Shown here: in pieces, positions 35,782-44,034 of the stretch
Layout of the letters: every line of letters starts with the position of its first letter
Position numbering within the stretch: position 1 is the first letter of the stretch
DNA from: Meiothermus granaticius NBRC 107808
GTDB taxonomy: Bacteria; Deinococcota; Deinococci; Deinococcales; Thermaceae
Reading direction: 5' to 3'
NCBI RefSeq assembly: GCF_003574355.1
Contig: NZ_QWLB01000003.1
Location: 1-64,000 of the forward strand
DNA length: 64,000 nucleotides
Notes under the pieces: model-generated
Databases searched by the model: none
Told to the model about the DNA's origin: nothing
What the model saw: the letters and a program-made list of their open reading frames with translations, nothing else
Translations under genes and position numbers: made by a program

Positions 35782-36198
35782 TTAGCGCTTGAACGACGGC
35801 CGCAGGCTCTGGCTGCTTCCAGCGCTTAGGGTGAAGTCCACGCCGCCCTTGGGCGGGCTGACCTGGGTGGGGTTGCTGGGGCCGCCGTAGACCCCACCGT
35901 AGTCGGGCTGGCCGTCGTTGTCGGCGTCGAGCAGGCCCAGCACCACGTACTTCTGGCCGCTCTTGAGCCCGGGGATGCGGTAGCTGCCGTCCGAGCCTGC
36001 CTCGGCGGTCCCGCCCAGGTTGCAGGTGTCGCCCTCGAGGGTACAGGCGATCACCTGGGTGCCCTTGGCCGAGCCGCCCAGTAGCGAGACCCTGCCCTGG
36101 ATGGCGTCGTCCGGGACGCCTCCACCGGCTCCGCCCCCGCCGCACGCTGTCATCGCCACCACCAGCGCACCTGCCAAAACCGCGAAAAGTTGCTTCAT
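35782..36198 (-). CDS. Lipoprotein resembling the C-terminal module of the adjacent protease
   Basis: This 138-residue protein has a lipobox (VVAMTACGGGG). The body has TQVIACTLEGDTC, GSYRIPGLKSGQKYVVLGLL, DADNDGQPDYGGVYG and a final VDFTLSAG. It aligns along its length with the C-terminal part of the S8 protease (VIAC, D-C, G-x-Y, D-x-D-x-D, G-x-Y, F-x-L). The Asp-rich stretch may bind calcium. A ribosome site AAGGAG precedes the ATG at 36198. It is first gene of the operon; the protease starts 51 bp downstream. Confidence 0.8.
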   Translation of the reverse strand: MKQLFAVLAGALVVAMTACGGGGAGGGVPDDAIQGRVSLLGGSAKGTQVIACTLEGDTCNLGGTAEAGSDGSYRIPGLKSGQKYVVLGLLDADNDGQPDYGGVYGGPSNPTQVSPPKGGVDFTLSAGSSQSLRPSFKR

Positions 36199-36263
36199 GA
36201 TCTTCTCCTTGTCTGGTGTTCCTGCGTTCTGTGGGCCCCCCAGCCTCTGCCGGGAACGCGGCC

Positions 36264-36296
36264 AGTATGGGGAGGGCCGCGTGACTGGAGAGTGAC
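36264..36296 (-). promoter_or_regulatory. GTCAC-repeat promoter H
   Basis: On the minus strand: GTCAC (36296-36292), 6 nt, GTCAC (36285-36281), 11 nt, CATACT (36269-36264). It drives the lipoprotein-protease-small protein operon and is divergent from promoter I, about 140 bp away. The stretch 36297-36434 between them holds no gene. Confidence 0.78.
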
Positions 36297-36434
36297 TGAC
36301 CAAGCGCACCGCGGGTATTTCCTCCTCTGGAGTGATAAACGCAGGATTCGGGGCGAGGCCGCCGAGCCATCCTGGCCCCCGCAACCATCTGCACGGCAGA
36401 GGATAAACCTGTCCAGGAGGGTGCCCGGTCCCCT

Positions 36435-36467
36435 GTCACGCTTCCGTCACGGCCCCCCGGCTAGCCT
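36435..36467 (+). promoter_or_regulatory. GTCAC-repeat promoter I
   Basis: GTCAC (36435-36439), 6 nt, GTCAC (36446-36450), 11 nt, TAGCCT (36462-36467). It drives the membrane protein at 36501. Confidence 0.82.
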
Positions 36468-36500
36468 GTGCCCGGCTCGGTTGAGCCCAAGGAGAAGACC

Positions 36501-37094
36501 ATGAACTTACCCCTCTCGACCTGCACCCTTGGTTTACTGGCGATGATCGGCGCCCCCGCCCTGCTGCTCGAGGGCCTGCGCCACGGCTTCGCCAAGACCC
36601 CCAACGAACAAACCGACGTGACCGGCGCCCTGCTCTACGCGGCCTTCGCCCTGGGCTGGCTGGCCGCCATGATCGGCCTGCGGCGGCTACAGGCCAGCGG
36701 GCGCGGTTCGCTGGGAAGGTTCCTCGCTACCGCCCCGCTGGTGACGCTGCCCCTGGCCCTCGGTCAGTCGTTGATGGACATCTTGAAGGTACCCACCTCG
36801 AGCCCGTTCTACATCGTTACCGACCTGGCCTGGCCGCTGAGCATGGTCCTGACCTTCGCGGTGAGCGTGGCGGTACTGCTGAGCGGGGGGCTCTCGGGTT
36901 GGCATCGGCTGGTGCCCCTGCTGTGCGGTCTCTCGCTGCCGGCGACTCTGCTCCTCACTGCCCTCACCGGCCAGGAACTGCCGGGGTGGGTCTTTGGTGC
37001 CCACACTGCGCTGGGCTGGCTCTTGCTAGGGTACGTGGTGTTCGCCGAGGGTCGCCCAGCCTGGAGCCCCCGCGCGGCCCTGGGAACCCACTAG
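36501..37094 (+). CDS. Integral membrane protein of the GTCAC regulon
   Basis: This 197-residue protein has about six hydrophobic segments (starting LPLSTCTLGLLAMIGAPALL and ending GAHTALGWLLLGYVVFAEG). No domain recognised. The ATG at 36501 has AAGGAGAAG as ribosome site; the longer frame from 36468 overlaps the promoter. It is monocistronic, followed by a GC-rich terminator at 37159. Confidence 0.75.
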   Translation: MNLPLSTCTLGLLAMIGAPALLLEGLRHGFAKTPNEQTDVTGALLYAAFALGWLAAMIGLRRLQASGRGSLGRFLATAPLVTLPLALGQSLMDILKVPTSSPFYIVTDLAWPLSMVLTFAVSVAVLLSGGLSGWHRLVPLLCGLSLPATLLLTALTGQELPGWVFGAHTALGWLLLGYVVFAEGRPAWSPRAALGTH

Positions 37095-37158
37095 GGGAGA
37101 CCCATGGCCCCAGCAACGGGTCCGCTCGGCTCGACCTGGACCCGATTTCGCCTCCTCA

Positions 37159-37184
37159 GGCCGCCCTCGCCGGGCGGCCCTTTT
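37159..37184 (+). terminator. Intrinsic terminator after membrane-protein gene
   Basis: An 8-bp perfect stem (GGCCGCCC / GGGCGGCC) with a TCGCC loop is followed by CTTTT. Confidence 0.88.
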
Positions 37185-37348
37185 CAGGTCAGCAGTGAGG
37201 AGAGCTCGAGGGAGCGGTGGACCAGCCATGAGGAAGCCAATCCCTGGCTCCCCAAGTGGCTTCTAGCTTGGGTGGCGCAGGGTTTTTGTGGCGCTCTGGC
37301 TCACTCCAGTACGTCACGGACCGTGAGGCCTGGAAGCTGCTGCGGTTT

Positions 37349-37441
37349 GGGGCGTGATCACCCCCAATTTCTACCCGGTGTGGGCTCGTATGTTGCCCTG
37401 GCCATTCAGCAAGCCGACGTGCGGGCTATGGTGCTGGCCGG
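37349..37441 (+). pseudogene. Fragment of a NitT/TauT-type ABC permease gene
   Basis: This reads GRDHPQFLPGVGSYVALAIQ-QADVRAM, the same as a segment of the intact permease at 52030-54039. At DNA level about 75 bp agree with the reverse complement of 53316-53391 with only a couple of mismatches; similarity then fades and a small in-frame gap appears. No start, no domain and no continuation on either side. The rest of 37185-37598 holds no gene I can support; a short frame ending QYVTDREAWKLLRFGA just before the fragment may be another remnant. Confidence 0.75.
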
Positions 37442-37598
37442 GCCCGCTACCTGATCAAACATTAAAAGCGGGTGCGCCGCACTGCATGCTTATATGGTGG
37501 GTCCAGAGGGTATCAGAACGGCTCGAGGGCAGACAACTATCTGGCCCAGATCATTCCCTGGGCAAACGGATACTCTGAATTCAGAACCTGATCTGCAT

Positions 37599-38393
37599 TT
37601 ATCCCTGGCCATCATCCAGATCCATGCCCATGATGCTGTACCCTGCATCCACATAGATGGTTTGGCCGGTGGTGCCGCTGGATAAGGGGGAGAGCAGATA
37701 GAGCCCTAAATTGCCCACTTCCTCATGGGTAATCATTCGCTTTAGAGGGGCGATGGTGCTATATTTGGCCGTCATCTTGCGGAATCCGGGAATGCTCATG
37801 GCGGCCACGGTGCGGGCCGCCCCGGCACTGATGGCGTTGACCCGTATCCCCTTGGCCCCTAGCTCGTAGGCCAGGTAACGCACGCTGGCCTCGAGTGCAG
37901 CTTTGGCAATGGCCATCACGTTGTACTTGGGCACCACCTTTTCAGCGGCGTAATAGGTCAGGGTGACCAAACTTCCCCCCTCGTGCAGCAGCGGTTCAGC
38001 CTCGCGGGCTACCGCCACCAGCGAATAGGCCGAGACCTGAAGGGCGGTGTTCCAGTCCTGGGCGGTGGTCTCGATAAAGCGACCCTCCATGGCGGGGCGG
38101 GGGGCAAACCCAATCGAATGGACCACGTAGTCCAGCCGCCCCCATGCGCGGCTTAGATCTTCGAACATGGCCTTGAGGGCGGCCTCGTCGGTTACGTCCA
38201 CGGTATAGAGCCGCCGATGGGGGTGGTCCGCGGTGAGCTTCTCGAGTTTCTCGCGCAACCGCTCCCCCTGATAGCTCAGGGCCACCTCGGCTCCCGCCGC
38301 CACCAACTTTTGCGCGATGGCCCAGCCCAGGCTGTATTCGTTGGTTACCCCCATCACCAGGGCTTTTTTGCCGGAAAGGTCAATGGAAATCAT
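37599..38393 (-). CDS. fabI: Enoyl-[acyl-carrier-protein] reductase (NADH), FabI type
   Basis: This 264-residue enzyme reduces enoyl-ACP in the last step of each fatty-acid elongation cycle. It has the FabI-specific cofactor motif VMGVTNEYSLGWAIAQKL, the catalytic pattern TYYAAEKVVPKYNVMAIAKA (Tyr-x6-Tyr-x6-Lys) and IRVNAISAGAARTVAA. The full length is normal. A TAAGAT box lies close to the start. It stands alone, without other fab genes. Confidence 0.95.
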   Translation of the reverse strand: MISIDLSGKKALVMGVTNEYSLGWAIAQKLVAAGAEVALSYQGERLREKLEKLTADHPHRRLYTVDVTDEAALKAMFEDLSRAWGRLDYVVHSIGFAPRPAMEGRFIETTAQDWNTALQVSAYSLVAVAREAEPLLHEGGSLVTLTYYAAEKVVPKYNVMAIAKAALEASVRYLAYELGAKGIRVNAISAGAARTVAAMSIPGFRKMTAKYSTIAPLKRMITHEEVGNLGLYLLSPLSSGTTGQTIYVDAGYSIMGMDLDDGQG

Positions 38394-38689
38394 GATGCGA
38401 ACATCTTACCGCATCCGCTTTTGTGGCCATGCCCACAGCTTCTACCCGGTCAAGTGGAAGCGCTTTCCTAATGAAGTTCACCTTGTCGAGATGCACCATA
38501 AGGCTCCATCGGGACATTGTTCACCGATCCCGATGCTACCGTTTAACTACGGTGTTGTTGGGCTTTGGTCCCTATTTCCCCCACTCAGTTGAACCTCAGC
38601 GTCGAGCGTTAGTTTGTTGGACAAGGCTCAACATCTACGCGAGATCCGGTACCTGGCTCTGAAGGGCTGAAGGTTATAGGAGGTGTCAA
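38394..38689. other. Intergenic region without recognised gene
   Basis: Carries the fabI promoter (minus strand) and the promoter of the small gene at 38690. TTGGAC with CGAGAT 17 nt later is a weak candidate for the latter. ACCGTTTAACTACGGT near 38538 is a short imperfect inverted repeat. Otherwise nothing recognised. Confidence 0.4.
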
Positions 38690-38911
38690 ATGCAGGTAAC
38701 AATGATAGATATCCAGTGTGAGTGGGTGCCCGGAACGATGGATCAGGTAAAGGTGCGCCTGCCCCGGGGGGAACAGCGGGTTTCGCTCGAGCAGCTTCGC
38801 CAGGTGGCGGGGGTGGATGCGGTTAATGAGCTGTACCTGCGGGGGTTGATCAGCCTGCCGGTGTCTTCGCGTATAGAGGAAGCCTTCTCCAAGCTTTCCT
38901 CCGAGCCTTAG
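38690..38911 (+). CDS. Small hypothetical protein (73 residues)
   Basis: A 73-residue acidic/basic mixed protein (VPGTMDQVKVRLPRGEQRVS, then NELYLRGLISLPVSSRIEEA). It has a very strong ribosome site (ATAGGAGGTG). No signal peptide and no recognised domain. Confidence 0.65.
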   Translation: MQVTMIDIQCEWVPGTMDQVKVRLPRGEQRVSLEQLRQVAGVDAVNELYLRGLISLPVSSRIEEAFSKLSSEP

Positions 38912-38955
38912 GCTTTAGCCTGGGGGCCGGCCCTATAACCAAGTAGAATGCCGCC

Positions 38956-39492
38956 ATGACCCCAAAGGCGGAGTCGTTGGCCCGGTACGGTGGCCCTGAG
39001 GCCTGTGTGCGGTTGCTCGAGCAGTCACGACGGGAGGTGTTGGGCTTGCTGCAGGCCCTTCCGGAGGCCCAGCTTTTCGCCCGACCGGCTCCCGAAACCT
39101 GGAGCCCAGCAGAGGTGCTGGAACACATCGCAGCGGTTGAAGAAGGGGCCGGCAAGGTGATTCGCCGCCTGATCAAGGGGATGCGGGGCGACGTCGAGCT
39201 GCCCCCCCCATTGCCTTCAATGCGCGTGCGAGAGGATGGGCGTCTGCTGGCTCCGCCGCCGACCGAACCCAAAGGAGGGCTCTCGCGGGCGGAGCTGCGT
39301 GCGCGGCTCGAGGCGGTGCGCTCGAGGCTACTGGAAGAAGTTGGGGAAAACCAGGCGGTATTGTCGCAGACCCCGGTCTACCGGCATCCATTCTGGGGAG
39401 ACCTCACCGCGCTGGGTTGGCTGCAAACCCTGGTCTATCACGAGCGCCACCACCTCAATCAGATTCAGGAGCGGCTTGGAGGGGGTTCTTAG
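38956..39492 (+). CDS. DinB-like (DinB_2) family protein
   Basis: This 178-residue four-helix protein has the DinB/YfiT metal-binding pattern: an early His in WSPAEVLEHIAAVEEG and the C-terminal H-x3-H in LVYHERHHLNQIQERL. Members bind a divalent metal, and some are thiol transferases. TAGAAT lies 6 nt before the ATG, with no ribosome site (leaderless). Confidence 0.85.
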   Translation: MTPKAESLARYGGPEACVRLLEQSRREVLGLLQALPEAQLFARPAPETWSPAEVLEHIAAVEEGAGKVIRRLIKGMRGDVELPPPLPSMRVREDGRLLAPPPTEPKGGLSRAELRARLEAVRSRLLEEVGENQAVLSQTPVYRHPFWGDLTALGWLQTLVYHERHHLNQIQERLGGGS

Positions 39493-39571
39493 CGGAGCTC
39501 CGGCGGTCTGTGTGGGACATGGAGCATTTGTCCCTTAGCGGAGTGCTAAGCTTAAGCCCAAGGAGGCAGAT

Positions 39572-39778
39572 ATGACCCCTAACATGGGTAGCACGGACCG
39601 GATGGTTCGCTGGATCCTGGCGGTGGTGTTTTTCCTGATCGCGCTGTTTGTGGCGGTGGGAGGCTGGAAGTGGATTTTCGCTCTGCTGGGTGTGATCATG
39701 GTGGTCACCGCAGCGCTCAACTTCTGCCCGATCTGGGCCGCGCTCAAGATCAACACTCGAGGGAAAAGCTCGGCCTGA
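39572..39778 (+). CDS. DUF2892 (YgaP-like) membrane protein
   Basis: This 68-residue protein has two transmembrane helices: NMGSTDRMVRWILAVVFFLI, then WKWIFALLGVIMVVTAALNF followed by CPIWAALKIN. It is the canonical DUF2892 layout (N-x-G-x-x-D-R-x-x-R and N-x-C-P). The function is unknown; related domains occur with rhodaneses. AAGGAGG precedes the ATG. Confidence 0.9.
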   Translation: MTPNMGSTDRMVRWILAVVFFLIALFVAVGGWKWIFALLGVIMVVTAALNFCPIWAALKINTRGKSSA

Positions 39779-39842
39779 TGCTTTCTTGACCCTTCCCCAC
39801 CTACAGATTTCTTATAGCCCCGGCCCCAGCCGGGGCTATGGA

Positions 39843-39871
39843 TTGTTGCCGAGGGGTTTTCATGATAAAGT
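39843..39871 (+). promoter_or_regulatory. Promoter of the marR-MFS operon
   Basis: TTGTTG (39843-39848), 17-bp spacer, TAAAGT (39866-39871), then 7 nt to the GTG start codon. This indicates a leaderless mRNA starting at or near GTG 39879. Confidence 0.65.
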
Positions 39872-39878
39872 ATTTCAA

Positions 39879-40316
39879 GTGGAAGACTTATTACTGAAAA
39901 CAGCCTCTGCGCTTTTGCGCCTATCCCGCAGCGTTCGAGCGGTGTTGGATAGGCCCTTGGAGCAGGCCTTGCACCTGGACTTCACCGAGCTAACCGCACT
40001 GCGGCTGATTGAAGAGGGGGTGCACAGCCCGAGCGAGCTGGCTCGAGAGATGCAGGTTCCCCCGCCTACGGTTAGCCGCATTCTCAACCGCCTGGTGGAA
40101 CTGGGCTTGGTAGAACGCAGGATGGACCAGAACAACCTACGGCGCTTCCAGCTTTATCTGACCGAGCAAGGCCTTCAGGCTCGGCTGAAGACCCGTCAGA
40201 TCGTGGCCCAGGTGCTGCAGGAGCACTATGGCCATATCCCGGAAACCGTGCTGTCTGAGGCCCTATCGGGTTTGGCGGCCCTCGAGCCTTACCTCAAGGA
40301 GGCCCGCTATGCCTGA
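39879..40316 (+). CDS. MarR-family transcriptional regulator
   Basis: This 145-residue winged-helix regulator has the helix-turn-helix HSPSELAREMQVPPPTVSRI followed by LNRLVELGLVERR and the wing DQNNLRRFQLYLTEQG. The GTG at 39879 is chosen because the promoter places transcription start there; the longer frame from 39786 runs through the promoter. The stop overlaps the start of the MFS pump by 8 bp, so the two are one operon. It probably represses the operon until a drug or metabolite binds. Confidence 0.88.
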   Translation: MEDLLLKTASALLRLSRSVRAVLDRPLEQALHLDFTELTALRLIEEGVHSPSELAREMQVPPPTVSRILNRLVELGLVERRMDQNNLRRFQLYLTEQGLQARLKTRQIVAQVLQEHYGHIPETVLSEALSGLAALEPYLKEARYA

Positions 40317-41943
40317 GGTTCGTAAGGGGCGAGTGACCTCTAAACCCGATGCCTCCGGGCTCGGCGCACAGGAAAAGCTGTTGGCCTTTATGGGGGTGCT
40401 GGTGGTGCTCTTTCTGTCCTCCCTCAACCTCACGGTGGTGGGCACGGCCATGCCAAGGGTCATCGCCGAGCTGGGGGGGCTGCAATACTACGCCTGGGCT
40501 TTCGTGGGCTACTCGCTCACCAGCACTTTGGCCGTGCTGGTGGCCGGTAAGCTCTCTGACCTCTATGGGCGCAAGCCCTTGATGCTGCTGGGGATTGTGT
40601 TGTTTGCCCTGGGTTCGGCCCTCACAGGTTTGTCTGGAGACATGCTCGAGCTGATTCTCTTCCGTGGGGTGCAGGGGCTGGGCGGTGGGATGCTGATGAG
40701 CATGGCTTTCACCACCATCGGGGATATTTTTACCCCGTTGGAGCGGGGGCGTTATCAGGGCTATACCGGTGCGGTATGGGGGATTAGCAGCGTGGTTGGC
40801 CCCATCGTGGGGGGCTTTCTGACCGATCATGTCGGCTGGCGCTGGGTGTTCTTTGTCAATCTGCCCTTTGCGGTTGCCGCATTTTGGGGGATCGCCCGTT
40901 ATCTACCGGCCAGACGCACCCCGGCTGAGGGCCGGGTAGATTATCTGGGTATTGTCCTGCTCGCTGCCGCCTTGGTCCCGTTGTTGCTGGGCCTAACCTG
41001 GGCGGGCAATGCTCAGGCCTGGGAGTCCTGGCAAACCCTTGGCCTGCTGGGCGGGGCGATCATCTTCGGCCTGTTGTTCGTAGGGTGGGAGTGGAGGGCC
41101 AGAACCCCCCTTCTCGATCTGGGCCTGTTCCGTAACCCCACCTTTCTCATCGCTAATTTGGCCGGTTTTCTCAACACTGCGGGGATGTACGCAGCGATCC
41201 TTTATCTGCCGCTCTACATGCAGAGCGTAAAGGGGGAGACCGCCTCTGGATCGGGGCTGGTGTTGGCCCCCTTGATGCTGGGGCTAATTGTGACCAGCAC
41301 GTGGGCGGGGAGGGCGGTTAGCCGCACCGGGCGATACAAGCCCTTTATCGTAGCGGGGGCGGTACTGATGGTGGGGGCTCAGCTTTTGACCAGCCGTCTT
41401 AGCCTGGACACCCCGCTGTGGTTGGCCTTCGCGTTTATGGTGCTTTTGGGCTTGGCCTTAGGGCCGATCAACTCGCTTCTGACGGTAGCTGTGCAAAATG
41501 CCACCCCTCGAGCCGCCCTGGGGATGGCCACCAGTGCCAACCAGTTTTTCCGGCAGATAGGTTCTACCGTAGCGGCCACGGTTTTTGGGGCCATCATGAG
41601 CAGCTACTTGGCGCACCACCTGCTTTCGAACCTGGGGGGCGCAGCCGCCAAGCTCTCGCCCTCCGCTTTGGCAGACCTGGTCAACCCCAAGGTGCTCGAT
41701 AGCCCTGAAGCCTTGGCCCATACCCAGCAAACCCTGGCCCGGTTGGGAGGGATGGATCTGGCCAATGCAGTGGTGCACGGCTTGCGCCTGGCCCTAAGCG
41801 GGGCTTTGAGCGAGATTTTTTTCGTGGCTGCAGGCCTCAGCATGCTGGCCTTGGTGGTGGTGCTGCAGTTGCCGGCGCTCGAGCTGCAGGGCTCGAGGCC
41901 CGCTCCGGTGACCCGCCAGGCTTTTTCCGCAGCGGAGGATTAG
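40309..41943 (+). CDS. MFS multidrug efflux transporter (DHA2/14-TM type)
   Basis: The protein has 544 residues and about 14 membrane helices. The motif A region is GKLSDLYGRKPLMLLG and motif C is AVWGISSVVGPIVGGFLTDH, both typical of the EmrB/QacA group. It uses the proton gradient to export drugs or metabolites. The ATG at 40309 overlaps the marR stop (translational coupling). Export substrate is unknown. Confidence 0.9.
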   Translation: MPEVRKGRVTSKPDASGLGAQEKLLAFMGVLVVLFLSSLNLTVVGTAMPRVIAELGGLQYYAWAFVGYSLTSTLAVLVAGKLSDLYGRKPLMLLGIVLFALGSALTGLSGDMLELILFRGVQGLGGGMLMSMAFTTIGDIFTPLERGRYQGYTGAVWGISSVVGPIVGGFLTDHVGWRWVFFVNLPFAVAAFWGIARYLPARRTPAEGRVDYLGIVLLAAALVPLLLGLTWAGNAQAWESWQTLGLLGGAIIFGLLFVGWEWRARTPLLDLGLFRNPTFLIANLAGFLNTAGMYAAILYLPLYMQSVKGETASGSGLVLAPLMLGLIVTSTWAGRAVSRTGRYKPFIVAGAVLMVGAQLLTSRLSLDTPLWLAFAFMVLLGLALGPINSLLTVAVQNATPRAALGMATSANQFFRQIGSTVAATVFGAIMSSYLAHHLLSNLGGAAAKLSPSALADLVNPKVLDSPEALAHTQQTLARLGGMDLANAVVHGLRLALSGALSEIFFVAAGLSMLALVVVLQLPALELQGSRPAPVTRQAFSAAED

Positions 41944-41963
41944 GGGCCGGGTAAAATTGGGCG

Positions 41964-42314
41964 GTGCGAATTCTGCTCGACGAAAACATACCGACCCGCA
42001 TCTACTGGTGGCTCACCACCCAGGGACATGAGGTCACCACCGCTCGGGAGGTGGGTTTGGCCGGGTGCTCGGACTACGTTTTATACCGCTACGTTGAGAG
42101 CCAAGACTGTGTGCTGATCACGCTGGATCTCGACTTCTCTGACCCGATGCGCTTTCCCATCACGTCCCCCCGGATTGTGCTGCGCCCAGGTGTAATTGAC
42201 CCGGAGCTGATCGAGATGAGCCTTAGGGATGTGTTTAGACAGGGGTTTCCGCACCGGGGGGAGCTGTATGTGGTGCAGCCCGAGGGGATTGCCCGCTACA
42301 CAGGTGAACCATGA
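41964..42314 (+). CDS. DUF5615 (PIN-like) protein
   Basis: This 116-residue protein starts MRILLDENIPTRIYWWLTTQ and contains DCVLITLDLDFSDPMRFP, the acidic motifs of the DUF5615/Mut7-C-related PIN-like fold. Relatives are often toxins of two-gene systems with a DUF433 antitoxin. No such partner is adjacent here. TAAAAT lies 6 nt before the GTG start. The next gene overlaps its stop (ATGA). Confidence 0.8.
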   Translation: MRILLDENIPTRIYWWLTTQGHEVTTAREVGLAGCSDYVLYRYVESQDCVLITLDLDFSDPMRFPITSPRIVLRPGVIDPELIEMSLRDVFRQGFPHRGELYVVQPEGIARYTGEP

Positions 42315-43159
42315 AGTGGGTGGAGTGTCCGCGCGACTCCTGGCAGGGCTTTGCCGGCTTGATCCCAACCGAGGTTAAGGTGGCGTACCTGAAAAGGCTT
42401 TTAGAGGCTGGGTTTTCCCACCTGGATCTGACCAGCCTGGTCTCGCCGCACTGGGTCCCCCAGCATGCCGATGCCGAGCGGGTGTTAGCCCAACTGCCTG
42501 CCCCTGAAGGGCGGGAGTACTTGGTCATTGTGGCCAATGAGAAGGGCCTCGAGCGGGCCCTCGCAGCCCCTCAGGTGACCAGCGTGGGCTACCCCTTTTC
42601 CATCTCCGAGACCTTCCAGCGCAAAAACCTCAACAGGGGGATCGCGGAGTCCTGGGCGGTGGTGGCCCGCATGGCCGAGCAGGCGCAAGACCGGCTCCGC
42701 TTCGTGGTCTACCTTTCAATGGGGTTTGGCAACCCCTATGGGGACCCCTGGAGTCCGGATCTGCCGGTGGAATTCGTGGGTCGGCTGCGCGCGCTAGGCA
42801 TTCGGGAGATTGCGCTGGCCGACACCTACGGCGTGGCCACCGCCCAGACTATAGGGGAGACCCTCAGCGCGGTGGCTCAGGTGTTTGGGCCGCTCTCCCT
42901 CGGGGCACACCTGCACAGCAGGCCGGAGGGCACCCTCGAGAAGGTGCAGGCTGTGCTGGACAGTGGGATCCGCTGGCTCGAGGGAGCCCTGGGGGGCATT
43001 GGCGGCTGTCCCTTTGCGGGGGACAGCCTGGTGGGCAACCTGGCCTCGGAGACGGTGATCCCCTACCTTGAGGAAAGGGGCCTGGGGGTGGGGGTTAGGC
43101 TCGAGGCCCTTCAGGAGCTTGCACAGGAAGCCGCTCGCCTAAGGGCCTGGTATGGTTAG
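42311..43159 (+). CDS. Hydroxymethylglutaryl-CoA lyase-like protein
   Basis: This 282-residue HMGL-like TIM barrel has the metal and active-site signatures of the family: [32 protein letters not shown] and the C-terminal [20 protein letters not shown], where the Cys is the expected active-site residue. It probably cleaves HMG-CoA or a related acyl-CoA to acetyl-CoA plus a keto acid in leucine catabolism. It is coupled to the DUF5615 gene by an ATGA overlap, an unexpected partner. Confidence 0.85.
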   Translation: MKWVECPRDSWQGFAGLIPTEVKVAYLKRLLEAGFSHLDLTSLVSPHWVPQHADAERVLAQLPAPEGREYLVIVANEKGLERALAAPQVTSVGYPFSISETFQRKNLNRGIAESWAVVARMAEQAQDRLRFVVYLSMGFGNPYGDPWSPDLPVEFVGRLRALGIREIALADTYGVATAQTIGETLSAVAQVFGPLSLGAHLHSRPEGTLEKVQAVLDSGIRWLEGALGGIGGCPFAGDSLVGNLASETVIPYLEERGLGVGVRLEALQELAQEAARLRAWYG

Positions 43160-44034
43160 GAAGCCTGCAGCTTAGCCCGCACCAGCTCCACAATTTGGTC
43201 AATGGTATCGGCTACCGGCACCCCCGCTTCAGCGAAGGCCGCCAGCTTGGACTCCGGCGTCCCCACATTGCCGCTGATGATGGCCCCGGCATGGCCCATC
43301 TTCTTGCCCTTGGGGGCGCTGCGCCCGCCGATAAACCCCACCACCGGCTTTTTCATGTGGGCCTTGACGTAAGCCGCGGCGTCCTCCTCGTCGGAGCCAC
43401 CGATCTCGCCGCAGATCACCACCGCCTCGGTCTCGGGGTCGGCGTTGAAAAGCGGAAGCAGGTCCTTGAAGGTGCTGCCGATGATCGGATCACCGCCAAT
43501 GCCGACACAGGTCGAGATCCCTAGCCCGGCGTCGGAGAGGGCCTTGGCGGTCTCGTAGGTCACGGTGCCCGACCGGGAGATCAGCCCCACCCTGCCGCGC
43601 TTGAACACGCTGGCCGGCATGATGCCGATCTTGCAAGCCGCAGGGGTGATCAGCCCTGGGCAGTTTCCACCGATCAAGCGCACCTTGTCCAGGGCTTTGA
43701 TCTCGGCCACAGCCTTGACCATGTCCATGGTGGGGATGCCCTCGGTGATGAGCACCACCAAAGGTATTCCGGCGTGGGCGGCCTCGAGCGCCGCATCTGC
43801 GGCCCCGGCTGCGGGCACAAAGATGATCGAGGCATCTACCCCGTGCTGGGCCGCAGCTTCTTTTACGGTGTCGTATACCGGTATGCCTTGCACGGTCTGG
43901 CCGCCCTTACCAGGGGTGACCCCGGCCACCACCTTGGTTCCGGCCTTGAGCATTTGCTCGGTGTGGAAGAGGCCCTCGCGCCCTGTGATCCCTTGAACCA
44001 ACACGCGGGTGTTTTGATCTACCAGAATGCTCAT
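43156..44034 (-). CDS. sucD: Succinyl-CoA synthetase alpha subunit
   Basis: This 292-residue CoA-binding subunit of the TCA-cycle enzyme makes succinate and ATP/GTP from succinyl-CoA. It has [20 protein letters not shown] at the N-terminus, GNCPGLITP, and the phosphohistidine site [19 protein letters not shown] overlaps the sucC stop by 4 bp (ATGA). Confidence 0.97.
   Translation of the reverse strand: MSILVDQNTRVLVQGITGREGLFHTEQMLKAGTKVVAGVTPGKGGQTVQGIPVYDTVKEAAAQHGVDASIIFVPAAGAADAALEAAHAGIPLVVLITEGIPTMDMVKAVAEIKALDKVRLIGGNCPGLITPAACKIGIMPASVFKRGRVGLISRSGTVTYETAKALSDAGLGISTCVGIGGDPIIGSTFKDLLPLFNADPETEAVVICGEIGGSDEEDAAAYVKAHMKKPVVGFIGGRSAPKGKKMGHAGAIISGNVGTPESKLAAFAEAGVPVADTIDQIVELVRAKLQAS

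Noticed and set aside
29226-36467. Pho boxes (PhoB direct repeats)
   Set aside because: The 11-bp period and the GTCA core resemble a Pho box, but no phosphate genes and no PhoR/PhoB pair are present. The GTCAC plus 11-nt spacing is more uniform than Pho boxes. It remains a possible alternative.
37454-37598. tRNA-like or mobile-element remnant in the gap before fabI
   Set aside because: No cloverleaf, CCA end, inverted repeats or transposase motif could be found. It is left as non-coding.
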